A stretch of DNA of 64,000 nt from Cyclobacterium plantarum (lineage in GTDB: Bacteria; Bacteroidota; Bacteroidia; Cytophagales; Cyclobacteriaceae): positions 186,001 through 250,000 of the forward strand of contig NZ_JAANYN010000005.1 in the NCBI RefSeq assembly GCF_011290685.1. The letters run 5' to 3'. Below are positions 9,688-18,050 of the stretch, piece by piece; the stretch's first letter is position 1; the number at the start of each line of letters is the position of its first letter. The notes beneath the pieces are model-generated. The model worked only from the letters and a program-made list of their open reading frames with translations. It was not told where the DNA came from and did not search any database. Both the position numbers and the translations under genes were made by a program.

Positions 9688-10488
9688 ATGAAACGAACCA
9701 GGTTGAAAAATATTCTTATAATTTCGCTGCTTTCCTTAACCTTTGTTTTTGCGGGTTTTATCCCTACCGGGGAGAAAAAAGCAGAGTTTAAACTCAGGCG
9801 AATCGTTATTGATGCGGGACATGGAGGTAAAGATCCGGGAACCATAGGCAAGATTTCTCAGGAGAAGGATGTCGCCCTGGATCTTGCATTGAAAGTTGGG
9901 ACTTATGTACAGGAATTGCTGCCCGAAGTGGAGGTGATTTATACCCGAAAAACAGATAAATTCATTGAGTTAAAGGAAAGGGCGAACATTGCCAACAGAA
10001 ACAGGGCAGATTTATTCATTTCTATTCATTGCAATGCCACCTCCTCATCACGGGTACATGGCACGGAAACCTTTGTCATGGGAAACAAGAATTTCGATGC
10101 CAATTTTGAGATCGTGAAACGAGAAAATGCGGTAATTTTATTGGAAGATGACTACCAGGAAAACTACGAAGGGTTTGATCCTCAATCTCCTGAGTCTTAC
10201 ATGATGTTTAATCTGATGCAAAGGGCTTATTTTTCAAATAGCCTTTCGCTGGCAGAAAAAATTGAAAAGGATTTTTCTACCAGGGTTAACAGGCATTCAA
10301 GAGGAGTGAAACAGGCACCGTTTTATGTGCTTTGGACAACGAGTATGCCCAGTGTGCTGATTGAGGCAGGATTTCTCTCCAACCTCAGCGAAGAGCGCTA
10401 CTTGAACAGCAAAAACGGACAAACATATGTGGCCTCCGGGATATTCAGGGCCATTAAAGCTTATAAAGAAGAAATAGAATCTCTCTGA
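9688..10488 (+). CDS. N-acetylmuramoyl-L-alanine amidase (Amidase_3)
   Basis: A zinc-dependent periplasmic amidase that cleaves the bond between MurNAc and L-Ala in peptidoglycan, usually for daughter-cell separation. After an N-terminal membrane or signal segment (about residues 5-24) comes the Amidase_3 domain with Zn ligands in IDAGHGGKDPG (His), a following Glu region, SIHCNAT (His) and the catalytic Glu in VLIEAGFLSN. The 266 residues hold a single catalytic domain without LysM or SPOR repeats. It is transcribed divergently from lptD, both serving the cell envelope. Which AmiA/B/C-like role it plays cannot be read from sequence. Confidence 0.92.
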   Translation: MKRTRLKNILIISLLSLTFVFAGFIPTGEKKAEFKLRRIVIDAGHGGKDPGTIGKISQEKDVALDLALKVGTYVQELLPEVEVIYTRKTDKFIELKERANIANRNRADLFISIHCNATSSSRVHGTETFVMGNKNFDANFEIVKRENAVILLEDDYQENYEGFDPQSPESYMMFNLMQRAYFSNSLSLAEKIEKDFSTRVNRHSRGVKQAPFYVLWTTSMPSVLIEAGFLSNLSEERYLNSKNGQTYVASGIFRAIKAYKEEIESL

Positions 10489-10603
10489 GGATTTAAAGTG
10501 GGATCACCGATGCTCGGTTGACATTGCACAGAACAAGGAAAGGGACATGTTTTTAAATTTTAATTCGGTAACTTTAAGATGCTGTAAGTGAGTACTTCGT
10601 CAA

Positions 10604-11452
10604 ATGGATAATCAATTAACAGATAAAGAATTAAATGCTTTGGTATCCCTACTGGATGATACGGACCAGGAAATCAAAGCACATGTACGCGGAAAAATCA
10701 TCTCCCTGGGCAATGATGTCATACCCTTTCTGGAAAATAAATGGGAAAGCTCCTTCAATCCTGAAGTTCAGAAAGAAATAGAGGAGTTGGTGCATGAGTT
10801 GCAAATCAATCTGCTCCGCAAAAGGCTCCTAAATTGGAAAAATTCTGAGGAGCAAGAATTGCTGGAGGGCCTGTGGATAATCAATACCTACCTGTATCCG
10901 GAGCTTGAATTTGAGCAGTTGAATGCAGTGATGCAGCAAATCTACTTCAATGTCTGGACCAATTTTAAAAATGAATTCTCCGTCTATGACAAGATCAAAT
11001 TGATCAATAACGTGCTGTTCAATGACCTTAAGTTTTCTGCAAATACCAAAAACTTTCATAGCCCTGGAAACAGCATGATCCGAACAGTATTGGAAACAAA
11101 AAAAGGAAACCCCATTAGTTTATGTTCGGTTTATCTTTTGGTCGCGCGAAAGCTGGGATTGCCTGTTTATGGGGTGAATCTTCCCAACCTTTTTGTATTA
11201 ACCTACCAGGCTGGCAAATTTAAGTTCTACATCAATGCATTTAATAAAGGGCTGATTTTTACCAGACAGGATATCAACAATTACCTGGAGCACCTCAAGT
11301 TGGAACCCAAGTCCTCCTATTTTGAACCTTGTGAAAACATTGATATCATTCGCCGGACCCTCAGAAACCTTGTTTTTGCATTTGAAAAAATTGGAGAGGT
11401 GGACAAGGCTGAAGAAATAAAAAGTCTAATGGAGATTATAGACAAAGACTAG
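10604..11452 (+). CDS. SirB1/transglutaminase-like protein, apparently lacking the usual His
   Basis: A 282-residue cytoplasmic protein. The N-terminal third is helical; residues about 150-215 match the SirB1-type transglutaminase-like core (KKGNPISLCSVYLLVARKLG followed by GVNLPNLFV). In most relatives the second motif reads N-x-P-x-H-F; here it reads NLPNLFV, so the catalytic-type His is absent. The Cys in ISLCSVY remains. The C-terminal part is an alpha-helical repeat-like tail. Function is unknown; the family includes non-enzymatic members. It is convergent with the redoxin gene, sharing a CTAG stop overlap. Confidence 0.75.
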   Translation: MDNQLTDKELNALVSLLDDTDQEIKAHVRGKIISLGNDVIPFLENKWESSFNPEVQKEIEELVHELQINLLRKRLLNWKNSEEQELLEGLWIINTYLYPELEFEQLNAVMQQIYFNVWTNFKNEFSVYDKIKLINNVLFNDLKFSANTKNFHSPGNSMIRTVLETKKGNPISLCSVYLLVARKLGLPVYGVNLPNLFVLTYQAGKFKFYINAFNKGLIFTRQDINNYLEHLKLEPKSSYFEPCENIDIIRRTLRNLVFAFEKIGEVDKAEEIKSLMEIIDKD

Positions 11453-12027
11453 TTTTTCAAGCGGATATTACAACCCACTGCACGAGTGATGGCAGGGCTG
11501 GGTCTTTTTCTGGACAGGATATCCCTCAGGGCATTGTCCAGGTAATGAACGGAGGCACTCGAAACAGACTGGGCATTATTGTCGATGGCACCCTGGTAGG
11601 TGATGGAGTAGCCAGTAGGCCCTGAGGAGATGATGACTACTTCCGGAATTTTTTTGGCCCCTGTCTGTCTGGTAAATACCTGATCAATGTCCATCAGAAA
11701 GGGAATTCCTGAATTATTAGCCCAGGACAGCCCCCTCATTTGCTCCCTGCTCTCATCTTCCGGGCCTGCGTGGGGATTGACCAGGGCGAAAATAATATTT
11801 TGCCCGCTGTATTTTTGATGAAGGGACTGGATACGGTCTTCATACAGTTTGGAATAAGGACAAGCCAAAGTGGTGAACACAAAAACCATGGTACTGGAAG
11901 GTGGGTGGCTGGCGGTGGAAAAAGTTTGGCCGGAAAAGGCATCTACCAATTCCACATTAGATACCTGTTGGCCATTGGCCAGCAATGAACCAAGGAAAAG
12001 TAGCATAAAACACCTTAAATATTTCAT
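11449..12027 (-). CDS. exported redoxin/thioredoxin-fold protein
   Basis: A 192-residue protein with a signal peptide (MKYLRCFMLLFLGSLLANG) and a redoxin-like domain: beta strand VFVFTTLACPYSK with a CPYS motif holding a single Cys, then a helix and the strand IIFALVNPH, followed by a cis-Pro region KIPEVVII. The C-terminal SPAITRAVGCNIR is typical of Bacteroidota redoxins of this kind. A thiol-reductase or peroxiredoxin-like role in the periplasm is likely, the substrate unknown. The start at 12027 is chosen because it begins the signal peptide; an earlier in-frame Met would add 14 non-hydrophobic residues. Confidence 0.72.
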   Translation of the reverse strand: MKYLRCFMLLFLGSLLANGQQVSNVELVDAFSGQTFSTASHPPSSTMVFVFTTLACPYSKLYEDRIQSLHQKYSGQNIIFALVNPHAGPEDESREQMRGLSWANNSGIPFLMDIDQVFTRQTGAKKIPEVVIISSGPTGYSITYQGAIDNNAQSVSSASVHYLDNALRDILSRKRPSPAITRAVGCNIRLKN

Positions 12028-12062
12028 GGAATCCGCTGTTTTATTAGCAAATATAGGAAAAT

Positions 12063-12692
12063 TCACCAAATGGTATAGGTAAGAATCATGTCGTTTTCGG
12101 TTATTACTTTAACAGCGTAGTGGTGATCAGCAAAGTCTGTACCGTGAATTTTTCCTTTAATTACCTCGTCCGTACAGGAAAAGGGCTGAAGCAGAATGTT
12201 TTGCCGGAGACTGATTCCTTTTCTACCCTGGCATTTGAAGATTGTTTCTTTAACCGACCAGGCCATGGTGTGCATATACGGATCTTTATTCAGGAAATCC
12301 ATCTCTTTTGTATCCAGGTATTTGGGTGCCAGGGTTACGGTTTTGTCCCGGACTTTTTCCAAATCAATACCTACCGGCATTTCTTTATGAAAAATGGCAC
12401 CGGAATAATCACCGTGATGGGTAAGTGATACATACCCGTAACCGTCCATGGTATGAGATTTACCATGTGCATCCTTGTAAAAACCCGGATAGGGAAGTTG
12501 TATATGGTCCAGGGCAGATTTAATGGCCAATCGGGCCCCCTTCCATTCTTTTCTTTTTTGGGGATGTCCTATATTGGCCAGAGAAAGTTTTTCCCGAAAA
12601 CTCAGAAAGTCCATAGGGCTGTTTTCGGATTCATGAATATTGTTGATGGCAAAAGCAGATAAAGGGCTAATTTTTTCTATTTTTGTTTGCAT
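12063..12692 (-). CDS. 4'-phosphopantetheinyl transferase superfamily protein
   Basis: Transfers the phosphopantetheine arm of CoA to a Ser of an acyl or peptidyl carrier protein. Over 209 residues it shows the Sfp-type signature: VGIDLEKV, with the Mg-binding Asp and Glu near residues 110-112, and WSVKETIFK, with the second Mg-binding Glu. A SLTHHGDYSGAIF strand precedes them, as in the family. In Bacteroidota one such enzyme often replaces AcpS, so this may be the housekeeping carrier-protein activator; no polyketide or peptide synthetase lies nearby. It is divergent from the WD40 gene. Confidence 0.88.
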   Translation of the reverse strand: MQTKIEKISPLSAFAINNIHESENSPMDFLSFREKLSLANIGHPQKRKEWKGARLAIKSALDHIQLPYPGFYKDAHGKSHTMDGYGYVSLTHHGDYSGAIFHKEMPVGIDLEKVRDKTVTLAPKYLDTKEMDFLNKDPYMHTMAWSVKETIFKCQGRKGISLRQNILLQPFSCTDEVIKGKIHGTDFADHHYAVKVITENDMILTYTIW

Positions 12693-12735
12693 GGTTACTC
12701 AAAATGAGCTGGGTGATAAATATACGATGCAATAT

Positions 12736-13650
12736 ATGCCAAAAATTCAAGTAAATAAACTCCATACATTAAGCGGGCATAACCATTCTGTTTTCGCACT
12801 TTCCGAAGGATTGACCCCCCATCACTTTTATACCGGTTCTGGCGACGGCATGGTGGTGGAATGGGACCTGAGGACACCTAAGGATGGTTTGTTGCTTGCA
12901 AAGTTGCCACGCTCCGTTTATGCCCTTACTGTAGACAAAAAAAGGAATTTGCTTTTCATTGGTCAAAATTTTGAAGGCATTCATGCCATTGATCTAGCCA
13001 GTAAAAAAGAGGTATGGTCCCTTAAAGTTACAGCCAATGCCATATATGACATGAAGGTGGTGGGTGACCTCCTGCTGGTGGCCACCGGAGATGGTGTCCT
13101 GGTAGTGTTGAATATTGAGGCACAATCTCCCGTAAAGCATCTGAAAATCAGTGATCAACACCTGAGAGTGCTGGCCATAGATCCTGTAAGGGGGCAATTC
13201 AGTGTGGGGGCCAGTGACCATCAGGTTAAAGTTTTTGACCTCAAAGACTGGAAACCTGTGGCCAAACTTGAGGGCCATAGCAATTCAGTTTTTGCCCTGC
13301 AATATTCACCCGATGGCAAAATGCTGATCAGCGGGGGTAGAGATGCCCGTCTGAAATTTTGGGATACAAAGGATTTTAAAGAAAAGAAAAGCATTGCAGC
13401 ACATATGTTCGCCATCAATTACCTTTCTTTTCGGGATGATGGCAAGTATTTTGTAACTTGTAGCATGGATAAGTCTATCAAGCTTTGGGATCCAGATGAA
13501 GGCAAACTTCTGAAGGTTATTGATAAGGCCAGACATGCAGGACACGGAACTTCAATAAACAAAGTGTATTGGTCTGCCTATAAAGACCAGGTAGTGGCTA
13601 TCAGTGATGACCATACCGTTTCCGTTTGGGATTTAGGCATTGGCCAATGA
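12736..13650 (+). CDS. WD40 repeat protein
   Basis: A 304-residue protein built almost entirely of WD40 repeats forming one beta-propeller; several repeats end in FWD, LWD, VWD or EWD and begin with GH (LSGHNHSVFAL, LEGHSNSVFAL). There is no signal peptide, so it probably acts in the cytoplasm as a scaffold. ATG codons also occur at 12727 and 12691; the latter would overlap the divergent transferase start, and the propeller begins right after residue 10 of the 12736 form, so that start is preferred. It is followed by a DivIVA-like gene after 38 bp. No specific partner is evident. Confidence 0.85.
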   Translation: MPKIQVNKLHTLSGHNHSVFALSEGLTPHHFYTGSGDGMVVEWDLRTPKDGLLLAKLPRSVYALTVDKKRNLLFIGQNFEGIHAIDLASKKEVWSLKVTANAIYDMKVVGDLLLVATGDGVLVVLNIEAQSPVKHLKISDQHLRVLAIDPVRGQFSVGASDHQVKVFDLKDWKPVAKLEGHSNSVFALQYSPDGKMLISGGRDARLKFWDTKDFKEKKSIAAHMFAINYLSFRDDGKYFVTCSMDKSIKLWDPDEGKLLKVIDKARHAGHGTSINKVYWSAYKDQVVAISDDHTVSVWDLGIGQ

Positions 13651-13688
13651 ATCCGGAGAAATATAATCTGGAATTTAAAAATTGAGAA

Positions 13689-14543
13689 ATGAAAATAACA
13701 CCATTGGATATTCGCCAAAAAACCTTTGAAAAAAAGATCAGGGGATATGATAAAGATGAGGTTGCTGGTTTTTTAAGTTACCTGTCCCAGGAATGGGAGA
13801 AGCTGGTGGAGGAAAAAAACGCCTTGAAAGTCAAGTATGAACAGGCTGAAAAAGAGGCATCCAAGCTGCGGGAGGTGGAACAGTCACTATTCAAGACCTT
13901 AAAGACAGCTGAAGACACGGGTGCCAGTATCATTGAGCAAGCCAATAAAACAGCCGAGCTGATTTTAAAAGAGGCACAAATGAATGCAGATGCACTGAAT
14001 GCTGAATCCAAAGGAAATGCACGAAGTATTGTGGAACAGGCCGAATCCCAGGCCAAAAATATCATGGAGGACCTGAAAGAAGATGTGCAATTGCTGGTAG
14101 ATAATTATGAGAAATTGCAGGTGCAAAGAGATTATTTGCTGAAGCATCTTAAAAAAACCGCTGCTGAGACCCTTGAAAATGTAAAAACCGTTCAGGATGG
14201 TTTCAATGAAATTGATGCCGTCGCGCATACCAGATTGGTGAAGGACATCCAGAGAAAAGATAAATATTATACTTCCATGAGCAAAACTTCCCCAAAATCC
14301 GGCCAGGAAAACCCTGCGGAGGATGCCGCAAATACGTATACATGGGACAAACCGAATGCCCTTAAAAATCAGGATGAAGATAAAGAAGCCCCAAATACAG
14401 CAAGCCAAAATAAATCTGAAAACCCTGAACCCCTGGATGTTAATGAAGTAGCCGATGAAACCAGTGAGGTAGAGGGAAATACTCAGGAAGATGAAAAACC
14501 CAAAAACAAGCCTTCCGGATCGTTTTTTGACCAGTTTGAATAA
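13689..14543 (+). CDS. DivIVA domain-containing coiled-coil protein
   Basis: A 284-residue protein starting with the DivIVA N-terminal segment (MKITPLDIRQKTFEKKIRGY then DKDEVAGFL), which in characterised members binds curved or polar membrane. A long coiled coil covers about residues 30-180. The C-terminal 85 residues are acidic, low-complexity and probably disordered, ending in a conserved-looking GSFFDQFE. DivIVA proteins organise poles and division in Gram-positives; in Bacteroidota their role is poorly known. The stop overlaps the folB start (TAATG). Confidence 0.85.
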   Translation: MKITPLDIRQKTFEKKIRGYDKDEVAGFLSYLSQEWEKLVEEKNALKVKYEQAEKEASKLREVEQSLFKTLKTAEDTGASIIEQANKTAELILKEAQMNADALNAESKGNARSIVEQAESQAKNIMEDLKEDVQLLVDNYEKLQVQRDYLLKHLKKTAAETLENVKTVQDGFNEIDAVAHTRLVKDIQRKDKYYTSMSKTSPKSGQENPAEDAANTYTWDKPNALKNQDEDKEAPNTASQNKSENPEPLDVNEVADETSEVEGNTQEDEKPKNKPSGSFFDQFE

Positions 14544-14908
14544 TGGGTAAAGTTTCTTTGGAAGGCATTGAGTTTCACGCTTATCATGGGGTGTTCTCGG
14601 AAGAAAAAAAATTGGGCAACCGCTTCACAGTGGATTTACACGTATATACGGATTTCCAACAGGCAATGCTTCATGATGACTTGAAGAAAACAGTAGACTA
14701 TTTTAAGCTGTATCAGATAGCCAAAGCCCACATGCAGGTACCGGTCAAGTTGCTGGAACACCTGGCACATTTGATGATTCAGGACATATTAAATGTGTAC
14801 CCCGAAATCCGTAAGGTCAGGGTAATCATCAAAAAACACAATCCTGCGATTGGGGGAGTGGTCAATTATTCAGTAGTGGAAGTGAACTATCCACAGGATT
14901 ACGGATAA
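14543..14908 (+). CDS. folB: dihydroneopterin aldolase
   Basis: Cleaves 7,8-dihydroneopterin to 6-hydroxymethyl-7,8-dihydropterin and glycolaldehyde in folate synthesis. The 121 residues cover one T-fold domain with FHAYHGVFSEEKKLGN near the N-terminus, the LLEHLAHLM helix with the pterin-anchoring Glu, and the KKHNPAIGG active-site Lys segment. The length is exact for the family. It overlaps the preceding DivIVA-like gene by one base, so the two are probably translated together. No other folate gene is in the window. Confidence 0.93.
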   Translation: MGKVSLEGIEFHAYHGVFSEEKKLGNRFTVDLHVYTDFQQAMLHDDLKKTVDYFKLYQIAKAHMQVPVKLLEHLAHLMIQDILNVYPEIRKVRVIIKKHNPAIGGVVNYSVVEVNYPQDYG

Positions 14909-14918
14909 AAGATCAGAT

Positions 14919-15380
14919 ATGTATACCAAAAATCAGGTTAACCAGATGAAGCAGGAATTTTGGACAGCATTTGGTTGGTATATGAAACCTGTCCCCTCAG
15001 CTGATGGTTCTCCGGTGAATTGGAAAAACTATAAAACCGGCATTCGCCACCTTTACTTTCGGATGCAGGCGGAAAGGGACTTTGCTTCCATATCCATTGC
15101 GATACAACACCCAGATGAGGATATCGCGGAGTTGCTTTATGCCCAATTGTTGGAATTGAAGCATTTATTGGAAATGGAATTGGGAGAAGCCTGGAGCTGG
15201 ATACCGAAAGACCAGATAGCTCCCGAAAAAAACGGCTATAGGGTTGAAAAAAAACTGAATAGCGTCAATGTCCTGGATAAAAAATACTGGCCGGAAATTA
15301 TTTCATTTTTAAAACCCAGAATAATAGGACTCGATGCATTTTGGTCCAATGCCAGGTATGGTTTTGAAGGCTTGTTGTAA
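14919..15380 (+). CDS. DUF4268 family protein
   Basis: A 153-residue soluble protein resembling the DUF4268 domain: the opening QMKQEFWTAFGWYMKP, a central YKTGIRHLYFRMQAERDFA strand-helix, and a WP-type tail. DUF4268 is found alone in Bacteroidota and fused to restriction-like nuclease domains in other proteins; this one has no nuclease motif. It follows folB by 10 bp and is likely co-transcribed. Function unknown. Confidence 0.72.
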   Translation: MYTKNQVNQMKQEFWTAFGWYMKPVPSADGSPVNWKNYKTGIRHLYFRMQAERDFASISIAIQHPDEDIAELLYAQLLELKHLLEMELGEAWSWIPKDQIAPEKNGYRVEKKLNSVNVLDKKYWPEIISFLKPRIIGLDAFWSNARYGFEGLL

Positions 15381-15423
15381 AACCTGTTCACTTCTGGCAA
15401 GGATCATTCCTGCTTGAGAATGA

Positions 15424-15738
15424 TCACTTGTCATGTCTTTCAGGAATATCAGGATTGCTAAACACAAAGCCTCTGGCCTCATTGCTATCATGAAAATCTA
15501 CCTGCATGCCCATCAAAAACATGACATGTCTTTTTTCTACGAGTACGGGTAAGCCTTCAATGGAAAATTGTTGATCTCCTTCCCTGCACTGATCAAACCC
15601 CAGGACAAAGGATACTCCTCCACAGCCACCGCCTTTGATGCCTACCCTCAAGGCATAATCTTGGGGGATGTTTTTGGAATTCATGATGTTTTTGATTTCA
15701 ACTAAGGCCTGGGGACTTATTTTTATTGGTATCAACAT
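15424..15738 (-). CDS. HesB/IscA (A-type) iron-sulfur carrier-like protein without the C-terminal Cys pair
   Basis: A 104-residue protein with the A-type fold: ISPQALVEIKNIM at the start, GIKGGGCGGVSFVLGFD with the first conserved Cys, and the GMQVDFHDSNEARGFVFSNP end. Classical IscA/ErpA proteins end in a CGCGxSF motif that supplies two further cluster ligands; here the same place reads ARGFVFSNPD, so two of three ligands are absent. It may still bind iron or a cluster through other groups or act as a non-canonical carrier. No isc or suf genes are adjacent. Confidence 0.8.
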   Translation of the reverse strand: MLIPIKISPQALVEIKNIMNSKNIPQDYALRVGIKGGGCGGVSFVLGFDQCREGDQQFSIEGLPVLVEKRHVMFLMGMQVDFHDSNEARGFVFSNPDIPERHDK

Positions 15739-15849
15739 GTTCAGAAAATGTCAAACAAGTATGAAAGGTTCCAAATTTAATAGAGAAAACAGTTGTTGCA
15801 TAGCATAACTTGACATTATTTTGGATATTGTGATTTAAAACAGTAAACA

Positions 15850-16371
15850 ATGGAATACCTCATAGAACTTTTAAAAATCGTACTTCCGGCAGGGCTGGTC
15901 ATTTATGGCATGTTTATCATTACGGTATCATTTTTGAAGAAAGAAAAAGAAATGAAGTGGGTGGACATCAAAACCAAAAATACGGAACTACTGTTGCCCC
16001 TTCGTTTACAGGCAGGAGAGAGACTGTGTCTGTTATTGGAGCGCATTTCCCCAAACAATTTAATCCGGAGGGTCAATGAACCTGGCTTTACGGCAGGGGA
16101 ATTACACGGCAGGTTGATTGAAGAAATCCGAAATGAATTCAATCACAATTTATCGCAGCAGGTATATTTTACAGATGATACCTGGGAGTCTGTCAGAACG
16201 GCGGTAGAGCAAACCATTTCCCTCGTGAATAGATCTTATCAGGAAGTAGCAGGAGATGAAAAGAGCCTTGAACTGGCCAAAAAAATATTCCAGTCTGCGC
16301 TGGCTCAGGAAAAAGACATTATAGGACAGGCATTAAGAAATATAAAAGATGAAATAAGAATGTATTTTTAA
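15850..16371 (+). CDS. conserved Bacteroidota membrane-anchored protein (DUF7935-like)
   Basis: A 173-residue protein with one N-terminal transmembrane helix (about residues 8-28) and a charged, mainly helical cytoplasmic part containing LLLPLRLQAGERLCLLLERI and a segment with FNHNLSQQVYFTDDTWE. Proteins like this occur beside envelope and metabolism genes in Bacteroidota; I recall them as DUF7935 but cannot check. No catalytic motif is visible. It leads a five-gene plus-strand run (with the YkvA-like protein, the NAD(P)-binding protein, dtd and the ABC ATPase). Confidence 0.6.
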   Translation: MEYLIELLKIVLPAGLVIYGMFIITVSFLKKEKEMKWVDIKTKNTELLLPLRLQAGERLCLLLERISPNNLIRRVNEPGFTAGELHGRLIEEIRNEFNHNLSQQVYFTDDTWESVRTAVEQTISLVNRSYQEVAGDEKSLELAKKIFQSALAQEKDIIGQALRNIKDEIRMYF

Positions 16372-16392
16372 AGCTCATTAAACCGAAAAAAT

Positions 16393-16809
16393 ATGGATGC
16401 AACTACAGAGGAGAAAAACCTTTTTGAAAAAGTCAAAGCGATATACATGAATAGGGCAATGCATATCGCATCCACAGAGAAAAAATTACGTGCTTTGCTG
16501 GAAAAAGCCAGCCTTAAATGGCAGGAACTTTCTCAAAATCCCACCTTTTCCCAGGTCAAATTTCAAGTGGAGGTATTTATCCGGATGATCAGGTCTCACC
16601 TGAATAAAAAATATTCCGGGCTTTCCAACCGCTCTCTGGGCTTGTTGGCTTTGGGGCTGTTTTATTTTGCTTTGCCCACAGATTTAATTCCGGATTTTAT
16701 TCCTTTTGTGGGTTATGTGGACGACATTACAGTTCTTTTGGCCATTTTTAAAAGTCTCCAGTCGGACATTGCACGTTTCTTGGAATGGGAAAGGGACCAA
16801 CAGGCATGA
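16393..16809 (+). CDS. YkvA family (DUF1232) membrane protein
   Basis: A 138-residue protein whose C-terminal half is the DUF1232/YkvA segment: LLALGLFYFALPTDLIPDFIPFVGYVDD, one hydrophobic hairpin followed by the conserved P-x-D-x-I-P-D motif. The N-terminal 60 residues are amphipathic and charged. YkvA-like proteins are widespread and uncharacterised. Its TGA overlaps the next gene's ATG (ATGA), so the two are translationally coupled. Confidence 0.85.
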   Translation: MDATTEEKNLFEKVKAIYMNRAMHIASTEKKLRALLEKASLKWQELSQNPTFSQVKFQVEVFIRMIRSHLNKKYSGLSNRSLGLLALGLFYFALPTDLIPDFIPFVGYVDDITVLLAIFKSLQSDIARFLEWERDQQA

Positions 16810-17531
16810 GCAGAAGGATCGCATTCGTATCCGGTTCCTCCGGATTGGTAGGGATGAAACTGCTTCACCAGCTTTTCCAAAATTCTGAATTTGATTGGGT
16901 AATTTCTTTCGGGCGCCGTAATTTGGCCATCAAGCACCATAAATTGGTGCAGGTGGCAGTGGATTTTGATAAACTGGATCAGGTAGATTTAAGGGAGAAC
17001 ATCAGCAATCAGAATATGGGCGGAGATTTTCAACCCCTGCTTAAGGCGTTGGAATCTGGCAGTGCCCGGCCAATTGCCTTTTGCTCTCTTGGGACAACCA
17101 TCAAACAGGCAGGGTCGAAAGAAAACTTTTATCGCGTAGACCATGATTATGTGATCAATTTCGCCAGAATGGTGATGGGATTGGGAGCAAAACGGTTTAT
17201 GTATGTCAGTGCCTTAGGTGCAGATGCACAATCTTCCATTTATTACAATCAAGTAAAAGGTGAAGTCGAAAATGATTTGAAAAGAATGGATTTTGACTAT
17301 GTGGGGATTTTCCAGCCCTCACTGCTTTTGGGAGAACGAAAAGAGAACAGGTTGGGAGAGGAAGTTGCCAAGATTGTAATGAAAGGGGTCACTTTCCTGG
17401 GTCTGTTCAGGAAATACAAGCCCATTTATGACCATCAGGTAGCCAAAGCCATGGTAAAAAAATCACTTGAAGGGGAAAATTCCGGAAATGAAACCGTTTC
17501 CTCCTCAGAAATGCATAAGATGAGCGAATGA
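16806..17531 (+). CDS. NAD(P)-binding Rossmann-fold protein (atypical SDR / NmrA-like)
   Basis: A 241-residue cytoplasmic protein with an N-terminal dinucleotide-binding motif SGSSGLVGMKL (G-x-x-G-x-x-G), a CSLGTTIKQAGS segment and YVSALGADAQSS followed by YNQVKGEVE, whose Tyr and Lys resemble an SDR Y-x-x-x-K. This pattern matches the small atypical SDR oxidoreductases related to human HTATIP2/TIP30, whose substrate is uncertain. The start at 16806 forms an ATGA overlap with the YkvA gene, and its end forms another with dtd. Confidence 0.83.
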   Translation: MSRRIAFVSGSSGLVGMKLLHQLFQNSEFDWVISFGRRNLAIKHHKLVQVAVDFDKLDQVDLRENISNQNMGGDFQPLLKALESGSARPIAFCSLGTTIKQAGSKENFYRVDHDYVINFARMVMGLGAKRFMYVSALGADAQSSIYYNQVKGEVENDLKRMDFDYVGIFQPSLLLGERKENRLGEEVAKIVMKGVTFLGLFRKYKPIYDHQVAKAMVKKSLEGENSGNETVSSSEMHKMSE

Positions 17532-17980
17532 TTGCTGTAATTCAACGGGTAAAAAAGGCTGCAGTTAGCATAGGAGGGATGGAGAAATCAGCCATAGGCA
17601 CGGGTTTGATGATTTTATTGGGAATAGAGGAGGCGGATGAAAGGGAGGACATCGACTGGATTTGCCGCAAAATGGTCAACATGCGCATTTTTCCTGATGA
17701 GGATGGGGTAATGAACAAATGCCTTCAGGATGTTGAAGGTGATATGCTGCTGATCAGTCAATTTACCTTGCATGCGAGTACCAAAAAAGGAAACAGACCA
17801 TCCTACATTAAAGCGGCAAAACCCGATATTGCCATTCCCCTGTACGAAAGCTGCATCAAAGAATTGTCCCGGCAATTGGGAAAACCAGTGAAAACTGGTG
17901 AATTTGGTGCAGACATGCAGGTTTCTTTAATCAATGATGGTCCGGTGACCATTGTGATAGATTCTAAAAATAAAGTCTAA
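17528..17980 (+). CDS. dtd: D-aminoacyl-tRNA deacylase
   Basis: Hydrolyses D-amino acids (and mis-attached Gly) from tRNA, a translation proofreading step. The 150 residues match DTD1 fully: MIAVIQRVKKAAV start, the SQFTLHAST cross-subunit motif and NDGPVTIVID, which corresponds to the Gly-cis-Pro specificity motif (NxGPVT). It is coupled to the preceding SDR gene by an ATGA overlap. Catalysis is RNA- and backbone-based, so no acidic or Cys active site is expected. Confidence 0.94.
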   Translation: MIAVIQRVKKAAVSIGGMEKSAIGTGLMILLGIEEADEREDIDWICRKMVNMRIFPDEDGVMNKCLQDVEGDMLLISQFTLHASTKKGNRPSYIKAAKPDIAIPLYESCIKELSRQLGKPVKTGEFGADMQVSLINDGPVTIVIDSKNKV

Positions 17981-18050
17981 AAGAGGCCGGATCAGAAATA
18001 GCAATTTACTAAAAAACAGCCCGGTTTTTCTGTGGCGGATATTAAAACCA

